The translations under genes were made by a program, and so were the position numbers. A DNA stretch of 64,000 bases from Streptomyces spongiicola (GTDB lineage Bacteria > Actinomycetota > Actinomycetes > Streptomycetales > Streptomycetaceae). Shown one piece after another: positions 34,631 to 42,747 of the stretch (its first letter is position 1; each line of letters starts with the position of its first letter). Where the stretch lies: positions 6,636,001 through 6,700,000 of the forward strand of contig NZ_CP029254.1 of NCBI RefSeq assembly GCF_003122365.1. The letters run 5' to 3'. The notes beneath the pieces were generated by a model. That model had not been told where the DNA came from. It did no database searches and saw only the letters and a list, made by a program, of their open reading frames with translations.

Positions 34631-34859
34631 CGGGTGTCCTTCGGTGCGGGTCGGTGGTCGGTGGTCGTTGCGGGTCGGTGGTCGGTGGTCGGTGGTCGGT
34701 GCGGTCGGAAGTCGGTGCGCGTCGGCGCGGGTCGGTGCGCGTCGGGTCGGTGCCCGATGCCCGGTGCCTGGTGCAGGCGGCCCGGTGGCCCGGTGGCCCG
34801 GTGGCCCGGTGGGCGGGTGGCCCGGTCGGCCGGCGGCGGTGGTGGTGGTGCGCGGGGGG
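34631..34859. repeat. Tandem repeats between rpmE2 and rpmG
   Basis: Two arrays: GGTCGGT-type 7-bp units at about 34640-34750 and a 9-bp GTGGCCCGG-type run at about 34770-34845. They separate two genes of one operon that is compact elsewhere, so the spacing has grown by repeat expansion. Confidence 0.75.
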
Positions 34860-35024
34860 TCAGCGTTCCTCGCGGAAGTCGGCGTGGCGCCGGGCGATCG
34901 GGTCGTACTTGCGCAGGACCATGCGGTCGGGGTCGTTGCGCCGGTTCTTGCGGGTGACGTACGTGTAGCCGGTTCCCGCGGTGGAGCGGAGCTTGATGAT
35001 CGGGCGTACCTCGTTGCGAGCCAT
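34860..35024 (-). CDS. rpmG: 50S ribosomal protein L33, zinc-free paralogue
   Basis: A short gene of 54 residues: MARNEVRPIIKLRSTAGTGY, then TYVTRKNRRNDPDRMVLRKY and a DPIARRHADFREER tail. This is L33 without the two CxxC pairs of the zinc-binding form. It is the first gene of the minus-strand operon, 13 bp from the shared Zur box. Confidence 0.95.
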   Translation of the reverse strand: MARNEVRPIIKLRSTAGTGYTYVTRKNRRNDPDRMVLRKYDPIARRHADFREER

Positions 35025-35037
35025 GCGGGGTACTATA

Positions 35038-35058
35038 TGGGAATGGTTTCCATTACCA
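35038..35058. promoter_or_regulatory. Zur box shared by rpmG and rpmB operons
   Basis: A 21-bp near-perfect palindrome with arms TGGGAATGG and CCATTACCA (8 of 9 positions symmetrical) around TTT. It sits in the middle of the 68-bp spacer between the divergent rpmG and rpmB genes and should control both. This is the best of the three boxes. Confidence 0.85.
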
Positions 35059-35092
35059 AAAAGTATCCGCTCGAAGAGAGGCAGGTAACACC

Positions 35093-35329
35093 TTGTCCGC
35101 CCACTGCCAGCTGACCGGCGCCAAGCCGGGCTTCGGCAACACCATCTCCCACTCGCACCGGCGCACCTCGCGCCGGTTCGACCCGAACATCCAGCGCAAG
35201 CGCTACTGGCTGCCGAGTGAGGGCCGCCATGTCCGGCTGACGCTCAGCGCCAAGGCGATCAAGACCATCGACAGCATCGGCATCGAGGCGGCCGTGGCCC
35301 GTATCCGCGCCCGGGGAGTGAAGGTCTGA
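35093..35329 (+). CDS. rpmB: 50S ribosomal protein L28, zinc-free paralogue
   Basis: A 78-residue protein with a TTG start after GAGAGGCAGG. The sequence MSAHCQLTGAKPGFGNTISH matches L28, followed by SHRRTSRRFDPNIQRKRYWLP. It carries a single cysteine, not the paired cysteines of zinc-binding L28. It shares a base with the S14 gene start. Confidence 0.95.
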   Translation: MSAHCQLTGAKPGFGNTISHSHRRTSRRFDPNIQRKRYWLPSEGRHVRLTLSAKAIKTIDSIGIEAAVARIRARGVKV

Positions 35330-35634
35330 TGGCCAAGAAGAGCAAGATCGCGCAGAACGAGAAGCGCAAGGCGACCGTCGAGCGGTACGCGGCCCGCCGT
35401 GCGGAGCTGAAGGAGGTCATCCGCCGCCCGTCCTCCACCGACGACGAGCGCCGGGCGGCCGCGGCGGAACTCCGGCGCCAGCCCCGCAACGCGAGTGCGA
35501 CCCGGGTGCGCAACCGGGACAGCGTGGACGGGCGGCCGCGCGGCCACCTGCGCAAGTTCGGCCTGTCCCGGGTGCGGGTGCGCGAGCAGGCCCACGCCGG
35601 CTTCCTCCCCGGGGTCACCAAGTCGTCCTGGTAG
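35329..35634 (+). CDS. rpsN: 30S ribosomal protein S14, zinc-free paralogue
   Basis: A 101-residue protein beginning MAKKSKIAQNEKRKATVERY. It is the long, cysteine-free S14 form, with the conserved C-terminus RPRGHLRKFGLSRVRVREQAHAGFLPGVTKSSW. It follows rpmB by TGATG overlap and is the second gene of the plus-strand operon. Confidence 0.95.
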   Translation: MAKKSKIAQNEKRKATVERYAARRAELKEVIRRPSSTDDERRAAAAELRRQPRNASATRVRNRDSVDGRPRGHLRKFGLSRVRVREQAHAGFLPGVTKSSW

Positions 35635-35655
35635 CCGTACCGTTCGCAGGAGAGC

Positions 35656-35699
35656 GGAGCCGCCGGCCGCGACCCCACCGGGTCGCGGCCGGCGGCTCC
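35656..35699. terminator. Hairpin terminator after rpsN
   Basis: A perfect 20-bp stem (arm starts GGAGCCGCCGGCCGCGACCC) with a CACC loop, 21 bp after the rpsN stop. No T-run follows, as usual in this GC-rich background. Confidence 0.8.
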
Positions 35700-35826
35700 G
35701 CCGGGTCGCGGCCGGTGGCCCCGCCCCCGGAGCGGCCACGGCTGACGTCGGGGCAGGCGAAAGCGGCCGGGCCGGTAGTCCTCGACCTGGGGTGAGCCGC
35801 TGCGCCGCGACAGCGGTCATCGTCTG

Positions 35827-35869
35827 CCGGGCCGGACGGTGCCGTGGCTGCGACCACCGTCCGGCCCGG
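35827..35869. terminator. Hairpin terminator after cobW
   Basis: A 14-bp stem (CCGGGCCGGACGGT / ACCGTCCGGCCCGG) with a 15-base loop, beginning 5 bp downstream of the minus-strand CobW gene stop. Confidence 0.7.
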
Positions 35870-35873
35870 GGTC

Positions 35874-37061
35874 TCAGTGCCCCGTCACGCCGCTGAGCGG
35901 CCCGTGCTCGTGTGCGCAGCTCTCGTCGAAGCCGTAGGTCTCCCAGGCGGGGAAGGGGTCGGAGGCGGGCGGAGGCTCGCCCTCCCGCATGAGGCAGTCG
36001 GCCAGGGCCGCCCGCAGCCCCGCCGTGTCCAGGTGGGTGCCGATGAAGACCAGTTCCTGGGCGTGGGGGTGGTCGGTGTCACGGGCGGAGGAGGGCTCGA
36101 AGCGCGCCACGGAGCCGGCCTGGGACCACAGGCCCGTCACACGCGGTCGGCTGGCCAGGGTGAAGAAGCCCTTGGAGCGCAGGACCTGCCCGTGGGCGCC
36201 GCTGTCCAGTGTCCGGGTGACGAACGTCCACAGCCGTCCGGGGTGGAAGGGCCTCGTGGAGCGGAAGACGGTCGAGGAGATGCCGTACTCCTCGGTCTCG
36301 GGGACATGGTCGCCGTTGAGTTCCCGCACCCAGCCCGGGGCCTGCTGGGCCCGTTCCAGGTCGAAGCGGGCCGTGCCCAGGATCTCGCCGACCGGGACGC
36401 GGCCCCGCACGGCCGGTACGATCCGGGCGGCCGGGTTGAGGCGGGCCAGGGTGGCCCCGAGCCGGTCGGCGGAGCGGGTGTCGACGAGGTCGAGCTTGTT
36501 GAGCACGATGACGTCGGCGAACTCGATCTGGTCCATCAGCAGGTCGCTGACCGTGCGTTCGTCGTCCTCGTACTGGTCCAGGCCCCGTGCGGCCAGTTCG
36601 TCGCCACCGTCCAGCTCGGGCAGGAAGTTGACGGCGTCCACGACCGTGACCATGGTGTCCAGCCTTGCCAGGTCGCCGAGGGTGGCTCCGTCGTCGCGGG
36701 CGAAGGCGAAGGTGGCGGCGACCGGCATGGGCTCGGAGATGCCGGAGGACTCGATGAGGAGGTAGTCGAAGCGCCCCTCGCGCGCCAGCCGGTCCACTTC
36801 CTCCAGCAGGTCGTCGCGCAGGGTGCAGCAGATGCATCCGTTGGTCATCTCGACCAGGCGTTCCTCGGTCCGCGACAGCGACGCGTCGCCGCCGCGTACG
36901 AGGGCGGCGTCGATGTTGACTTCGCTCATGTCGTTGACGATGACGGCGACGCGCAGGCCCTCTCGGTTGGTCAGGACGTGGTTGAGCAGGGTGGTCTTGC
37001 CGGCGCCGAGGAACCCGGACAGCACGGTGACGGGAAGGCGCGGCGAGGGGGCGTGGGTCAT
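35874..37061 (-). CDS. CobW/ZNG1-family GTPase, zinc chaperone-like
   Basis: A 395-residue protein. P-loop VTVLSGFLGAGKTTLLNHVL, the metal motif TNGCICCTLRDDLLEEV (CxCC), VVLNKLDLVDT for guanine binding, and the ESSGISEP switch are all intact. The C-terminal CobW_C domain has FRSTRPFHPGRLW and AQELVFIGTHLDTAGLR, and the tail is His-rich (HEHGPLSGVTGH). It is an active member of the COG0523 group, which delivers zinc to target proteins under limitation. It is downstream of rpmF (6 bp), with a Zur box ahead of that gene. Confidence 0.9.
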   Translation of the reverse strand: MTHAPSPRLPVTVLSGFLGAGKTTLLNHVLTNREGLRVAVIVNDMSEVNIDAALVRGGDASLSRTEERLVEMTNGCICCTLRDDLLEEVDRLAREGRFDYLLIESSGISEPMPVAATFAFARDDGATLGDLARLDTMVTVVDAVNFLPELDGGDELAARGLDQYEDDERTVSDLLMDQIEFADVIVLNKLDLVDTRSADRLGATLARLNPAARIVPAVRGRVPVGEILGTARFDLERAQQAPGWVRELNGDHVPETEEYGISSTVFRSTRPFHPGRLWTFVTRTLDSGAHGQVLRSKGFFTLASRPRVTGLWSQAGSVARFEPSSARDTDHPHAQELVFIGTHLDTAGLRAALADCLMREGEPPPASDPFPAWETYGFDESCAHEHGPLSGVTGH

Positions 37062-37067
37062 GCGGGG

Positions 37068-37238
37068 TCAGCCTTCGGGGCGGAGCAGGCCGCGCTCGTA
37101 CGCCCTGGCCGGCCGCTGGGGGACCCGGTAGGGCACGCCGTCCACCGTGACGGTCACCGGCTGAGGGGTCGCTGCCTTCCACCGCGCGCGGCGGTGGCGG
37201 GTGTTGCTGCGCGACATCCTGCGTTTGGGCACGGCCAT
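37068..37238 (-). CDS. rpmF: 50S ribosomal protein L32, zinc-free paralogue
   Basis: A 56-residue protein: MAVPKRRMSRSNTRHRRARW begins the L32 signature, continuing with TPQPVTVTVDGVPYRVPQRP. It has no CxxC pairs, unlike zinc-binding L32. The start ATG is 37238, 6 bp before which no other gene lies; the Zur box is 48 bp upstream. It shares an operon with the CobW/ZNG1 gene. Confidence 0.95.
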   Translation of the reverse strand: MAVPKRRMSRSNTRHRRARWKAATPQPVTVTVDGVPYRVPQRPARAYERGLLRPEG

Positions 37239-37285
37239 GGGGGCCTCCGGGGGTGAGTGGTGTGCGGTGGGTAGCAGACGATACA

Positions 37286-37306
37286 TGAAAATGGATGTCA
37301 TTATCC
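37286..37306. promoter_or_regulatory. Zur-box-like palindrome upstream of rpmF
   Basis: A 21-bp inverted repeat with TGAAAATG and CATTATCC arms, about 48 bp upstream of the rpmF start, matching the pattern of the box at 35038-35058. Confidence 0.7.
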
Positions 37307-37311
37307 TGACG

Positions 37312-37338
37312 GGCTCCCGGCATGGACGCGCGGGAGCC
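37312..37338. terminator. Hairpin terminator after methylase gene
   Basis: GGCTCCCG and CGGGAGCC arms around an 11-base loop, about 95 bp downstream of the N6-methylase stop on the minus strand. Three GGGCGAACACCCC-like repeats at 37379-37425 lie between. Confidence 0.45.
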
Positions 37339-37430
37339 GCCCCGCGCGAGGAGGCCGCGCTCGATCTGCTCCCGGAGGCCCCCGGGCGAACACCCCGGGC
37401 GAACACCCCGGGCGATCGCCCGCGGCGGCC

Positions 37431-39416
37431 TCAGCCGTCCAGCCCGCCTGCGGCGAGCAGGTCGGCCACGTCGCTCACCAGGCCCTTGCCCGTGCCCCCG
37501 GCGTGCGCGAGCAGCGCTTCGAAGGCACCGAGGTCGCGGAAGGCCCGGGCGTACGCCGACTGCTCCCCCAGGGGCAGCTGGAGCACCTGCAGACGCCGGA
37601 TGTCGACCCGCGACGAACTGGAGGCATGGGTGCCGGCCTGCCGTCCGTTGGAGGGTGCGCTCAGGCAGCCGGCGAGAAAGCGGGCGTCCAGCTTCGCCGG
37701 GTCCACCCGCAGGGCGTAGAGCTGGGGCCCCAGGGCCGTCGGCGGCCCTTCGTGCACCCACGCCCTGAACGCGCGTACGACACCGGCGACCACCACGTCG
37801 CCCCTCTCGGCGATCACCGGCGCCGATCCGGCTGCGACGGATCCGCTCGGAGTGCCGTCCGACACCAGGTCGGCGACGGTGAGGAGGGGTACGAAGGCAC
37901 TGCCGGGCGCCGCGGCGCCGTCCAGCGGCTGCTGCCCCGCCCGCAAGGACACGGCGCCGGCCTTGACGAGGTCTCCCACGCCGACCGTCGTCTGCGGCCC
38001 GCCGGTGGCGAACCCCAGCTCCGACAACCGCCGGGCGCGCCGGGCCAGGCCGGTCAGCACCGTCTCCAGATCCCGCCAGGCGGCCGCGAGTTCGAGCCCG
38101 GACGGCTCCGTGCCGGCCGGCGTGTAGCGCCCGGGGGTGACGTCAACCTCGTCGTCCAGGAGGTCCAGGAGGGGAACCCGGGCGGCGCCGTCCGGCAGAT
38201 CCGCGTCCGGACGGTCGAGGGCCTGAAGAGCGGAGAGCACGAAGGACTGAAGGGACTCCCAGTGCGGGCCGGGTTCACGCGTACCGGCTCGCGCGAAGCG
38301 CGTCGCGTCGACGAGGAGCGCGTCCTGCCCCGGTGGAACCGCACCGGGGTCGTCCGAGGCGGCTCTGAGGACCCACAGTTGAAGGCGGACGCTGTGCGGC
38401 TGGGCGCTGCCGGGTGGCAGGGCCACCACGGCCCGCAGTGCGCCGGTGCGCAGCAGCGAGCCTCGGATGCGTCGGCCGGCCTTGCGCGAGGCGACCGCGG
38501 GAGGCAGGACGACGACGCCCGCTCCGCCGGGCTTGAGATGGGCGAGCACGTGCTGCACCCAGGCGAGTTCCGGCTCGGTGCGGGGAGGGAGCCCGTGTGC
38601 CCAGCGCTGGTCGGTGGCGAGTTCCTCGTACCCCCAGTCACGTTCGTTGAACGGCGGATTGCACAGCACGATGTCCGCTCGCGCCCCCGTGAAGGGGTCC
38701 TCGCGCAGGGCGTCCGCCGCGGCGATCTCCGTACGGACGTCGTGTCCGTCCCCGACGAACGCCAGCCGGGCGGAGGCCAGTGCGGCAAGCGCGGGGTCTC
38801 GCTCACAGGCCAGCAGCGTCAGGCTTCGATCCCCGCACTCCTGCACGGCGGCGGCCGCCAGATGGCCGGTGCCGCACGCAGGGTCCAGGGCGGTGAGTTC
38901 CTCGTCGTGCCCGCCGACGCGGACACCGAGCGCGATCCGCGCCATGAGGGCGGCGAGCGGCGGCGGCGTTGTGCTCAGCTGGCGGACATGCGTCTCGAGC
39001 CACCGCTGGAGCAGGAACTCGAACGTCGCCCGCGCTCCCTCACTGCGTCCCAGCTTCGCCGCCTCGTCCGTCAACCTCCGCGCCTCCGCGGTGAGTTCCG
39101 CCTGCGAGATGCGCGCACGGGGGGCACGCATGCGATGGGCGGCCTCGGCGATGGCCAGGCCCGAATCGTTCCTGCTGCCCAGCGCCTCGAACCGGGGCCA
39201 CAGGAGTTCCCGTCCGGCGATGCTGTCGAGCTTGCCGTTGTTCCGCAGCCACCGTTCGACCTCGGCCAGGGAGAACTGAGGGCTGACGTCCGTGCCGCCG
39301 ATGCGGATCGGGAACGAGTCGTGGCGCCGCCGCCAGTTGCTCACCGCGGCACGCCCCACACCGGCGATCCGGGCGATCTCGGCCAGGCTGACGGGTACGG
39401 AACCGGTTGTACGCAT
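37431..39416 (-). CDS. N6-adenine DNA methylase with N-terminal HTH
   Basis: A 661-residue protein. The N-terminus carries a helix-turn-helix (VSLAEIARIAGVGRAAVSNWRRRH) that could read DNA. The methylase core has motif I ELTALDPACGTGHLAAAA near residue 178 and motif IV DIVLCNPPFNERDWG near 252, as in HsdM-type gamma N6-adenine methylases. The C-terminal 200 residues contain elements such as VGDLVKAGAVSLRAG and RVDIRRLQVLQLPLGEQ resembling HsdS target-recognition domains, so this may be an HsdM-HsdS fusion. No adjacent HsdR or helicase is present, suggesting a solitary or regulatory methylase, though a defence role in trans cannot be excluded. Confidence 0.85.
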   Translation of the reverse strand: MRTTGSVPVSLAEIARIAGVGRAAVSNWRRRHDSFPIRIGGTDVSPQFSLAEVERWLRNNGKLDSIAGRELLWPRFEALGSRNDSGLAIAEAAHRMRAPRARISQAELTAEARRLTDEAAKLGRSEGARATFEFLLQRWLETHVRQLSTTPPPLAALMARIALGVRVGGHDEELTALDPACGTGHLAAAAVQECGDRSLTLLACERDPALAALASARLAFVGDGHDVRTEIAAADALREDPFTGARADIVLCNPPFNERDWGYEELATDQRWAHGLPPRTEPELAWVQHVLAHLKPGGAGVVVLPPAVASRKAGRRIRGSLLRTGALRAVVALPPGSAQPHSVRLQLWVLRAASDDPGAVPPGQDALLVDATRFARAGTREPGPHWESLQSFVLSALQALDRPDADLPDGAARVPLLDLLDDEVDVTPGRYTPAGTEPSGLELAAAWRDLETVLTGLARRARRLSELGFATGGPQTTVGVGDLVKAGAVSLRAGQQPLDGAAAPGSAFVPLLTVADLVSDGTPSGSVAAGSAPVIAERGDVVVAGVVRAFRAWVHEGPPTALGPQLYALRVDPAKLDARFLAGCLSAPSNGRQAGTHASSSSRVDIRRLQVLQLPLGEQSAYARAFRDLGAFEALLAHAGGTGKGLVSDVADLLAAGGLDG

Positions 39417-39606
39417 CGACAGTCTCCGAGGGCTGGTGGCTGGTGGCTGGTGGCTGGTGGCTGGTGGGAGGGGTCGGGTTCGGGCGGGGCCGGGGGACGG
39501 GCCTTGGGCTGATGGGCGGCTGTGTGGCAGAGGCTACTACGCTCATTGACTCTGTTCACAGCATGAATATGGGCAATCGGGTGTCGAAGGGTGGAGTACG
39601 GGGGAA
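39417..39606. repeat. Intergenic 7-bp repeat and TTGACT/GTTCAC promoter-like element
   Basis: Five copies of GGCTGGT form an array at 39431-39465. At 39545-39558 TTGACTCTGTTCAC lies upstream of the kinase remnant, related to the elements at 52591-52604 and 56567-56580. Confidence 0.6.
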
Positions 39607-39880
39607 ATGCAGGGATTCCCTCCGGGAAACGTGCTCCCGGCGCGATACCGGCTCACGTCGCTGGGCCGCGGCGTGACGGGCCAGGGGTGCCCGGGGTTTG
39701 ACCCGCGTCCCGGGCCGCCCGCGTCGACGAGGACCGTCGCCGTGGACCTGCTCGCCGTCCAGCGGAGCCGGGATGAGGCGTTGCGGGGTTTCCGGAGGGG
39801 AGGCGATGGCCGCGACGCGGCTCGGTCATCCGAGCACGACCACCGCTTCGGCGTGCCGATCACGGACGACCCCTGACCGT
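39607..39880 (+). pseudogene. remnant of a Ser/Thr protein kinase N-lobe
   Basis: The frame from ATG 39607 begins GNVLPARYRLTSLGRGVTGQG and continues TVAVDLLAVQRSRDEALRGFR. This matches the first strands of a Pkn-type serine/threonine kinase (RYRLTSLGRGGMGEVW... VAVKLLA...). The glycine loop is altered and the catalytic VAVK lysine is VAVD here. After FR the match continues in another frame (MAATRLGHP), so at least one frameshift has occurred. No C-lobe follows. A promoter-like element precedes it, consistent with a once-functional gene. Confidence 0.6.
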
Positions 39881-40109
39881 CTGCGCCAGTCGAACCGCCA
39901 GACGTACGCGGACGAGGTCTCCTCCCCGGTCTGCACAAGAGGCCGGTGAAGCACCCGCACATGCCCGGCCGTTCGCCGAGGCCATCCGCAGGCGCGACGA
40001 GCAGATGGCCTCGCGGGGTGGTCCGGATATCGGTGAACCACGGACTGGTCCACATCACTTCAGGTGACGTGGACCAGCTCCGTGGCTGTGCGGAGGGGAG
40101 CCGTCACGG
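39881..40109. other. Short region without supported gene
   Basis: Between the kinase remnant and the DUF397 gene no coding frame is convincing. Possible scraps of the kinase gene continue here in other frames. Confidence 0.35.
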
Positions 40110-40319
40110 CTACCCGGCGGCGGTCAGGGCAACGAAGGCCGCCCACTCGCCCCTTCCGACGCGCAGCACGGGCCCGCTGTCCGCCGTCTTCGAGTCGCGC
40201 ACGTACACGACGTCCAGGCCGGCAGCCACCTCCACACAGTCGCCGCCGCCCGAACCGCTGTAACTGCTCTTGAACCAGCGCAGTCCGTCCACGATCTCGG
40301 TCACCCCTTCCACGCTCAT
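40110..40319 (-). CDS. DUF397 small protein
   Basis: A 69-residue protein with the DUF397 core LRWFKSSYSGSGGGDCVEVA and VYVRDSKTADSGPVLRVGRGEWAAFV. DUF397 proteins pair with XRE-DUF5753 regulators in streptomycetes and probably modulate them, sometimes as antitoxin-like partners. It overlaps the upstream regulator gene by 4 bp (ATGA). Confidence 0.95.
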   Translation of the reverse strand: MSVEGVTEIVDGLRWFKSSYSGSGGGDCVEVAAGLDVVYVRDSKTADSGPVLRVGRGEWAAFVALTAAG

Positions 40320-41185
40320 GTCTCTTCCGCCAGCCGTTCGATGAGCCGCGCAGACTCGGACCCGTGCAGAGCCTGCGAGCGCAGCTTGCCATATCGCATC
40401 CCGAAGGCGCTGACCTCGGCTGGATCACGGATGACGCAACCGACCTCTTGAGACTCGACGTACCCAAGGTGCTTGTGGTCCTTCGTCTCCAGCACCACAA
40501 ACGGGCCGTTGAGGCCCACGTGGAATCCGGACCTCACAGGCATGACCTGGACCTCGACGTTCCGCCGGGCGCCGACCTCCAGCAGGTGCCGCCACTGCCC
40601 GTGCATCACTTCCCCATCGCCCACCGGGTTCCGCAGCGCCTCCTCGCTCACGATGAACGACAGCTCCGCCATGGGCACCCGCGTCAGCAGCTTCTGCCGA
40701 CTCAGCCGCGCCTCCGTGTGCTGGTCGACGACCTCCTCGCTGAGCGGCGGGCAGTGCCCGGCGAACACCGCCCGCGCGTATGCCTCCGTCTGCAACAGCC
40801 CCGGCACCAGCAGCGGATCGTACGAGAACCGGCTCACCACCTCAGCCTCGATCAGCGCGAAGTTGCGGAAGAACCGGGGCAGCTTCGCCCGGTCCACCTC
40901 GTCCTGAAGCACCTCCAGCACACCGCCCGCCTCCAGCACCCGGTCAGCCGCCACCGTGAACGCCGCCTTCGCCGGCCGCCGCCCCTGTTCGACCGAGGCC
41001 ACCTGCTCCAGCGAGTATCCGATCGCGTCCCCGAGCTGCTGCTGGTTCAACCCGGCCCGCTTGCGCAGGTGTTGCAGCAGAACCCCGTACGCCGACCAGA
41101 CGCCCGGAAGATCGGGAGCCTCGTCCTTCGCCTTCGCCCCTGCCGTGCGTTCCGCTCGCGAGTCCCGTACCGTCCTCACACCCAC
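40316..41185 (-). CDS. XRE regulator with DUF5753 domain
   Basis: A 289-residue protein from GTG 41185 (GTG 41179 also possible). The HTH is LLQHLRKRAGLNQQQLGDAIGYSLEQVASVEQGRRPAK. The DUF5753 part includes ALIEAEVVSRFSYDPLLVPGLLQTEAYARAVF, REVSxxxEALR-like VSEEALRNPVG and VQVMPVRSGFHVGLNGPFVVLE. This is the WhiJ-like regulator architecture of streptomycetes, typically linked to DUF397 and an HATPase anti-sigma-like gene as here. Confidence 0.95.
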   Translation of the reverse strand: MGVRTVRDSRAERTAGAKAKDEAPDLPGVWSAYGVLLQHLRKRAGLNQQQLGDAIGYSLEQVASVEQGRRPAKAAFTVAADRVLEAGGVLEVLQDEVDRAKLPRFFRNFALIEAEVVSRFSYDPLLVPGLLQTEAYARAVFAGHCPPLSEEVVDQHTEARLSRQKLLTRVPMAELSFIVSEEALRNPVGDGEVMHGQWRHLLEVGARRNVEVQVMPVRSGFHVGLNGPFVVLETKDHKHLGYVESQEVGCVIRDPAEVSAFGMRYGKLRSQALHGSESARLIERLAEET

Positions 41186-41395
41186 GCTCCCACGCCCTTC
41201 CGTCCATGCCGCCGCCCACGCCGCCGGTCACCACCGGTGTGTGTTCAACCCGGCCCGCAGGACGGGGGACACGCCACCGGACCCGTACAACGCCCGTACA
41301 GGACACGTACAACCGGGGCCACCGCCCGCCACCCCCTCCGTACGACGAGGCCGGCGTACGGGCGTCGCAGCTGGTCAGGGGGGAGTCACCGCACC

Positions 41396-41902
41396 ATGCT
41401 GACCGCCGTGACCCATCACCAGACCACCGACGAAGCCGCGCCGCCTCCCCTCCCCGCCCGCCAACGGACCCTGCGCTTCAGCGGCACCGGACGCGGCGCC
41501 CGCCTCGCCCGTCGGCTCGCCGTCGAGCAGTTCAGCGAGTGGACCGGCCTCCCACACGACTCCGGCGCCGCCCGCGCCGTCGCCCTCGTCACTGCCGAAC
41601 TGGCCTCGAACGCGGTCCGCCACGGCAGCCTCCCCGGCCGGGACTTCCGCCTGACTCTCCTCCTCCCGCCCCACGCCTTCCGGGTCGAGGTGACGGACAC
41701 CCGCCCCGAGCGCCTGCCCCCGCACACGGCGCCCCGGCCAGCCGACGAGACAACGGGCCGGGGGCTGCTCCTCGTGCAGGCGTACGCGGACCGTTGGGGA
41801 TGCACGGTCCGCGACGCGTACACGAAGACGGTCTGGGCGGAGATCCTCACGGACTCCCGTGCCCCGGTGAGCGCCGACGAGCAGGCGCGCCGGGCGGTGT
41901 GA
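41396..41902 (+). CDS. HATPase anti-sigma-like ATP-binding protein
   Basis: A 168-residue protein, ATG 41396. GHKL ATPase motifs of the RsbW/SpoIIAB type are visible: the N-box ALVTAELASNAVRHGSL and the G1 region VEVTDTRPERLPP followed by GRGLLLVQAYADRWG. It is divergent from the XRE-DUF397 pair, the arrangement of whiJ-like loci. Its partner sigma factor is not in the window, so its exact target is unknown. Confidence 0.9.
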   Translation: MLTAVTHHQTTDEAAPPPLPARQRTLRFSGTGRGARLARRLAVEQFSEWTGLPHDSGAARAVALVTAELASNAVRHGSLPGRDFRLTLLLPPHAFRVEVTDTRPERLPPHTAPRPADETTGRGLLLVQAYADRWGCTVRDAYTKTVWAEILTDSRAPVSADEQARRAV

Positions 41903-42026
41903 CGCGCGGTGTGACGAGCGAGGGGATGCCGCCGGATCAGTAGTCCGGAGGCCGAGCCCCACCCTGTTGGCCTGTAAATCGAAGGCGAACGGGTCTTCTC
42001 GACCTTGGACGCGTTCTATTTACGAA

Positions 42027-42692
42027 TCAGGCGAGCTGCTTGCCTCGGGCGAACAGCGCGGCTTTCATCTGGTCCGGCAGGACACCCGCTCGTCGGGCGT
42101 GGTCGTGGGCGAAGGAGAGGTACCGGCCGTAGCGCGGTGTGGTCCATCCACCAGGAGGCCACTTCTCGCCCGTGTCGGCGGCCCGAAGGGCCAGGGAGAC
42201 GAAACGGTCCAGGATCAGCGGACGCCGCGCCCCCGCGCGTTGTTCGTGACCGGCGAAGTAGAGCACCTTGGTGAAGAACGCCGGACCCAGGAACCTGATG
42301 TGATGGCCGTTGCTGAAGGCGTAGTACGCCGCGACGGCTCCCTCTTCCCGGAGCACGCCCAGCGCGGCGTCGAGGTGTTCGTCGATCTCCTGGGGCGGGG
42401 ACTCCGCGAAGACCCGTGCGCACCGGGCGACCGACCGGGCTCTGGTTCCGGCGCCCCAGACGAGGGAGGCGGTGAGAAGGTGCCGACGGCCTTCGACGGT
42501 GCCCGAGCGACGGGCGATGCCGAACACCGTGGTGCGGTCGACTCTGGGCCGGCCGGCCACCGTCGGGCAGGCGTCGAGTTCCGCGGGCCACCAGTCGGGG
42601 CCCGGCAGCAGAGGCAGCCAACGCGCCCGGTAGAACGGGATCGCCTGGCCGAAGACCTCGTCACGATCGGGGACGGACGTCATCGTCGGCAT
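42027..42692 (-). CDS. 8-oxoguanine DNA glycosylase OGG-fold protein
   Basis: About 221 residues from ATG 42692, chosen for AAGG eight bases upstream; GTG 42701 is in frame. Conserved sequence includes FGQAIPFYRARWLPLLPG, HIRFLGPAFFTKVLYFAG and PLILDRFVSLALR. The GPAFFTKxLYFAG...LILD pattern matches actinobacterial proteins annotated as OGG-fold glycosylases, where the lysine would be the nucleophile and the aspartate the helper residue; here no clear HhH repeat is seen. Function as a DNA repair enzyme is inferred from the fold only. Confidence 0.7.
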   Translation of the reverse strand: MPTMTSVPDRDEVFGQAIPFYRARWLPLLPGPDWWPAELDACPTVAGRPRVDRTTVFGIARRSGTVEGRRHLLTASLVWGAGTRARSVARCARVFAESPPQEIDEHLDAALGVLREEGAVAAYYAFSNGHHIRFLGPAFFTKVLYFAGHEQRAGARRPLILDRFVSLALRAADTGEKWPPGGWTTPRYGRYLSFAHDHARRAGVLPDQMKAALFARGKQLA

Positions 42693-42747
42693 CACCGTCA
42701 CCTTGGCTCACTCATGTCGGCAAGGGGTCGTCTCCTCTTCGCCGGGG

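Noticed and set aside
41970..42032. GCCTGTAAAT/ATTTAC-CAGGC inverted sequence as an attachment site
   Set aside because: Arms are interrupted and no second copy or integrase is nearby; likely chance.
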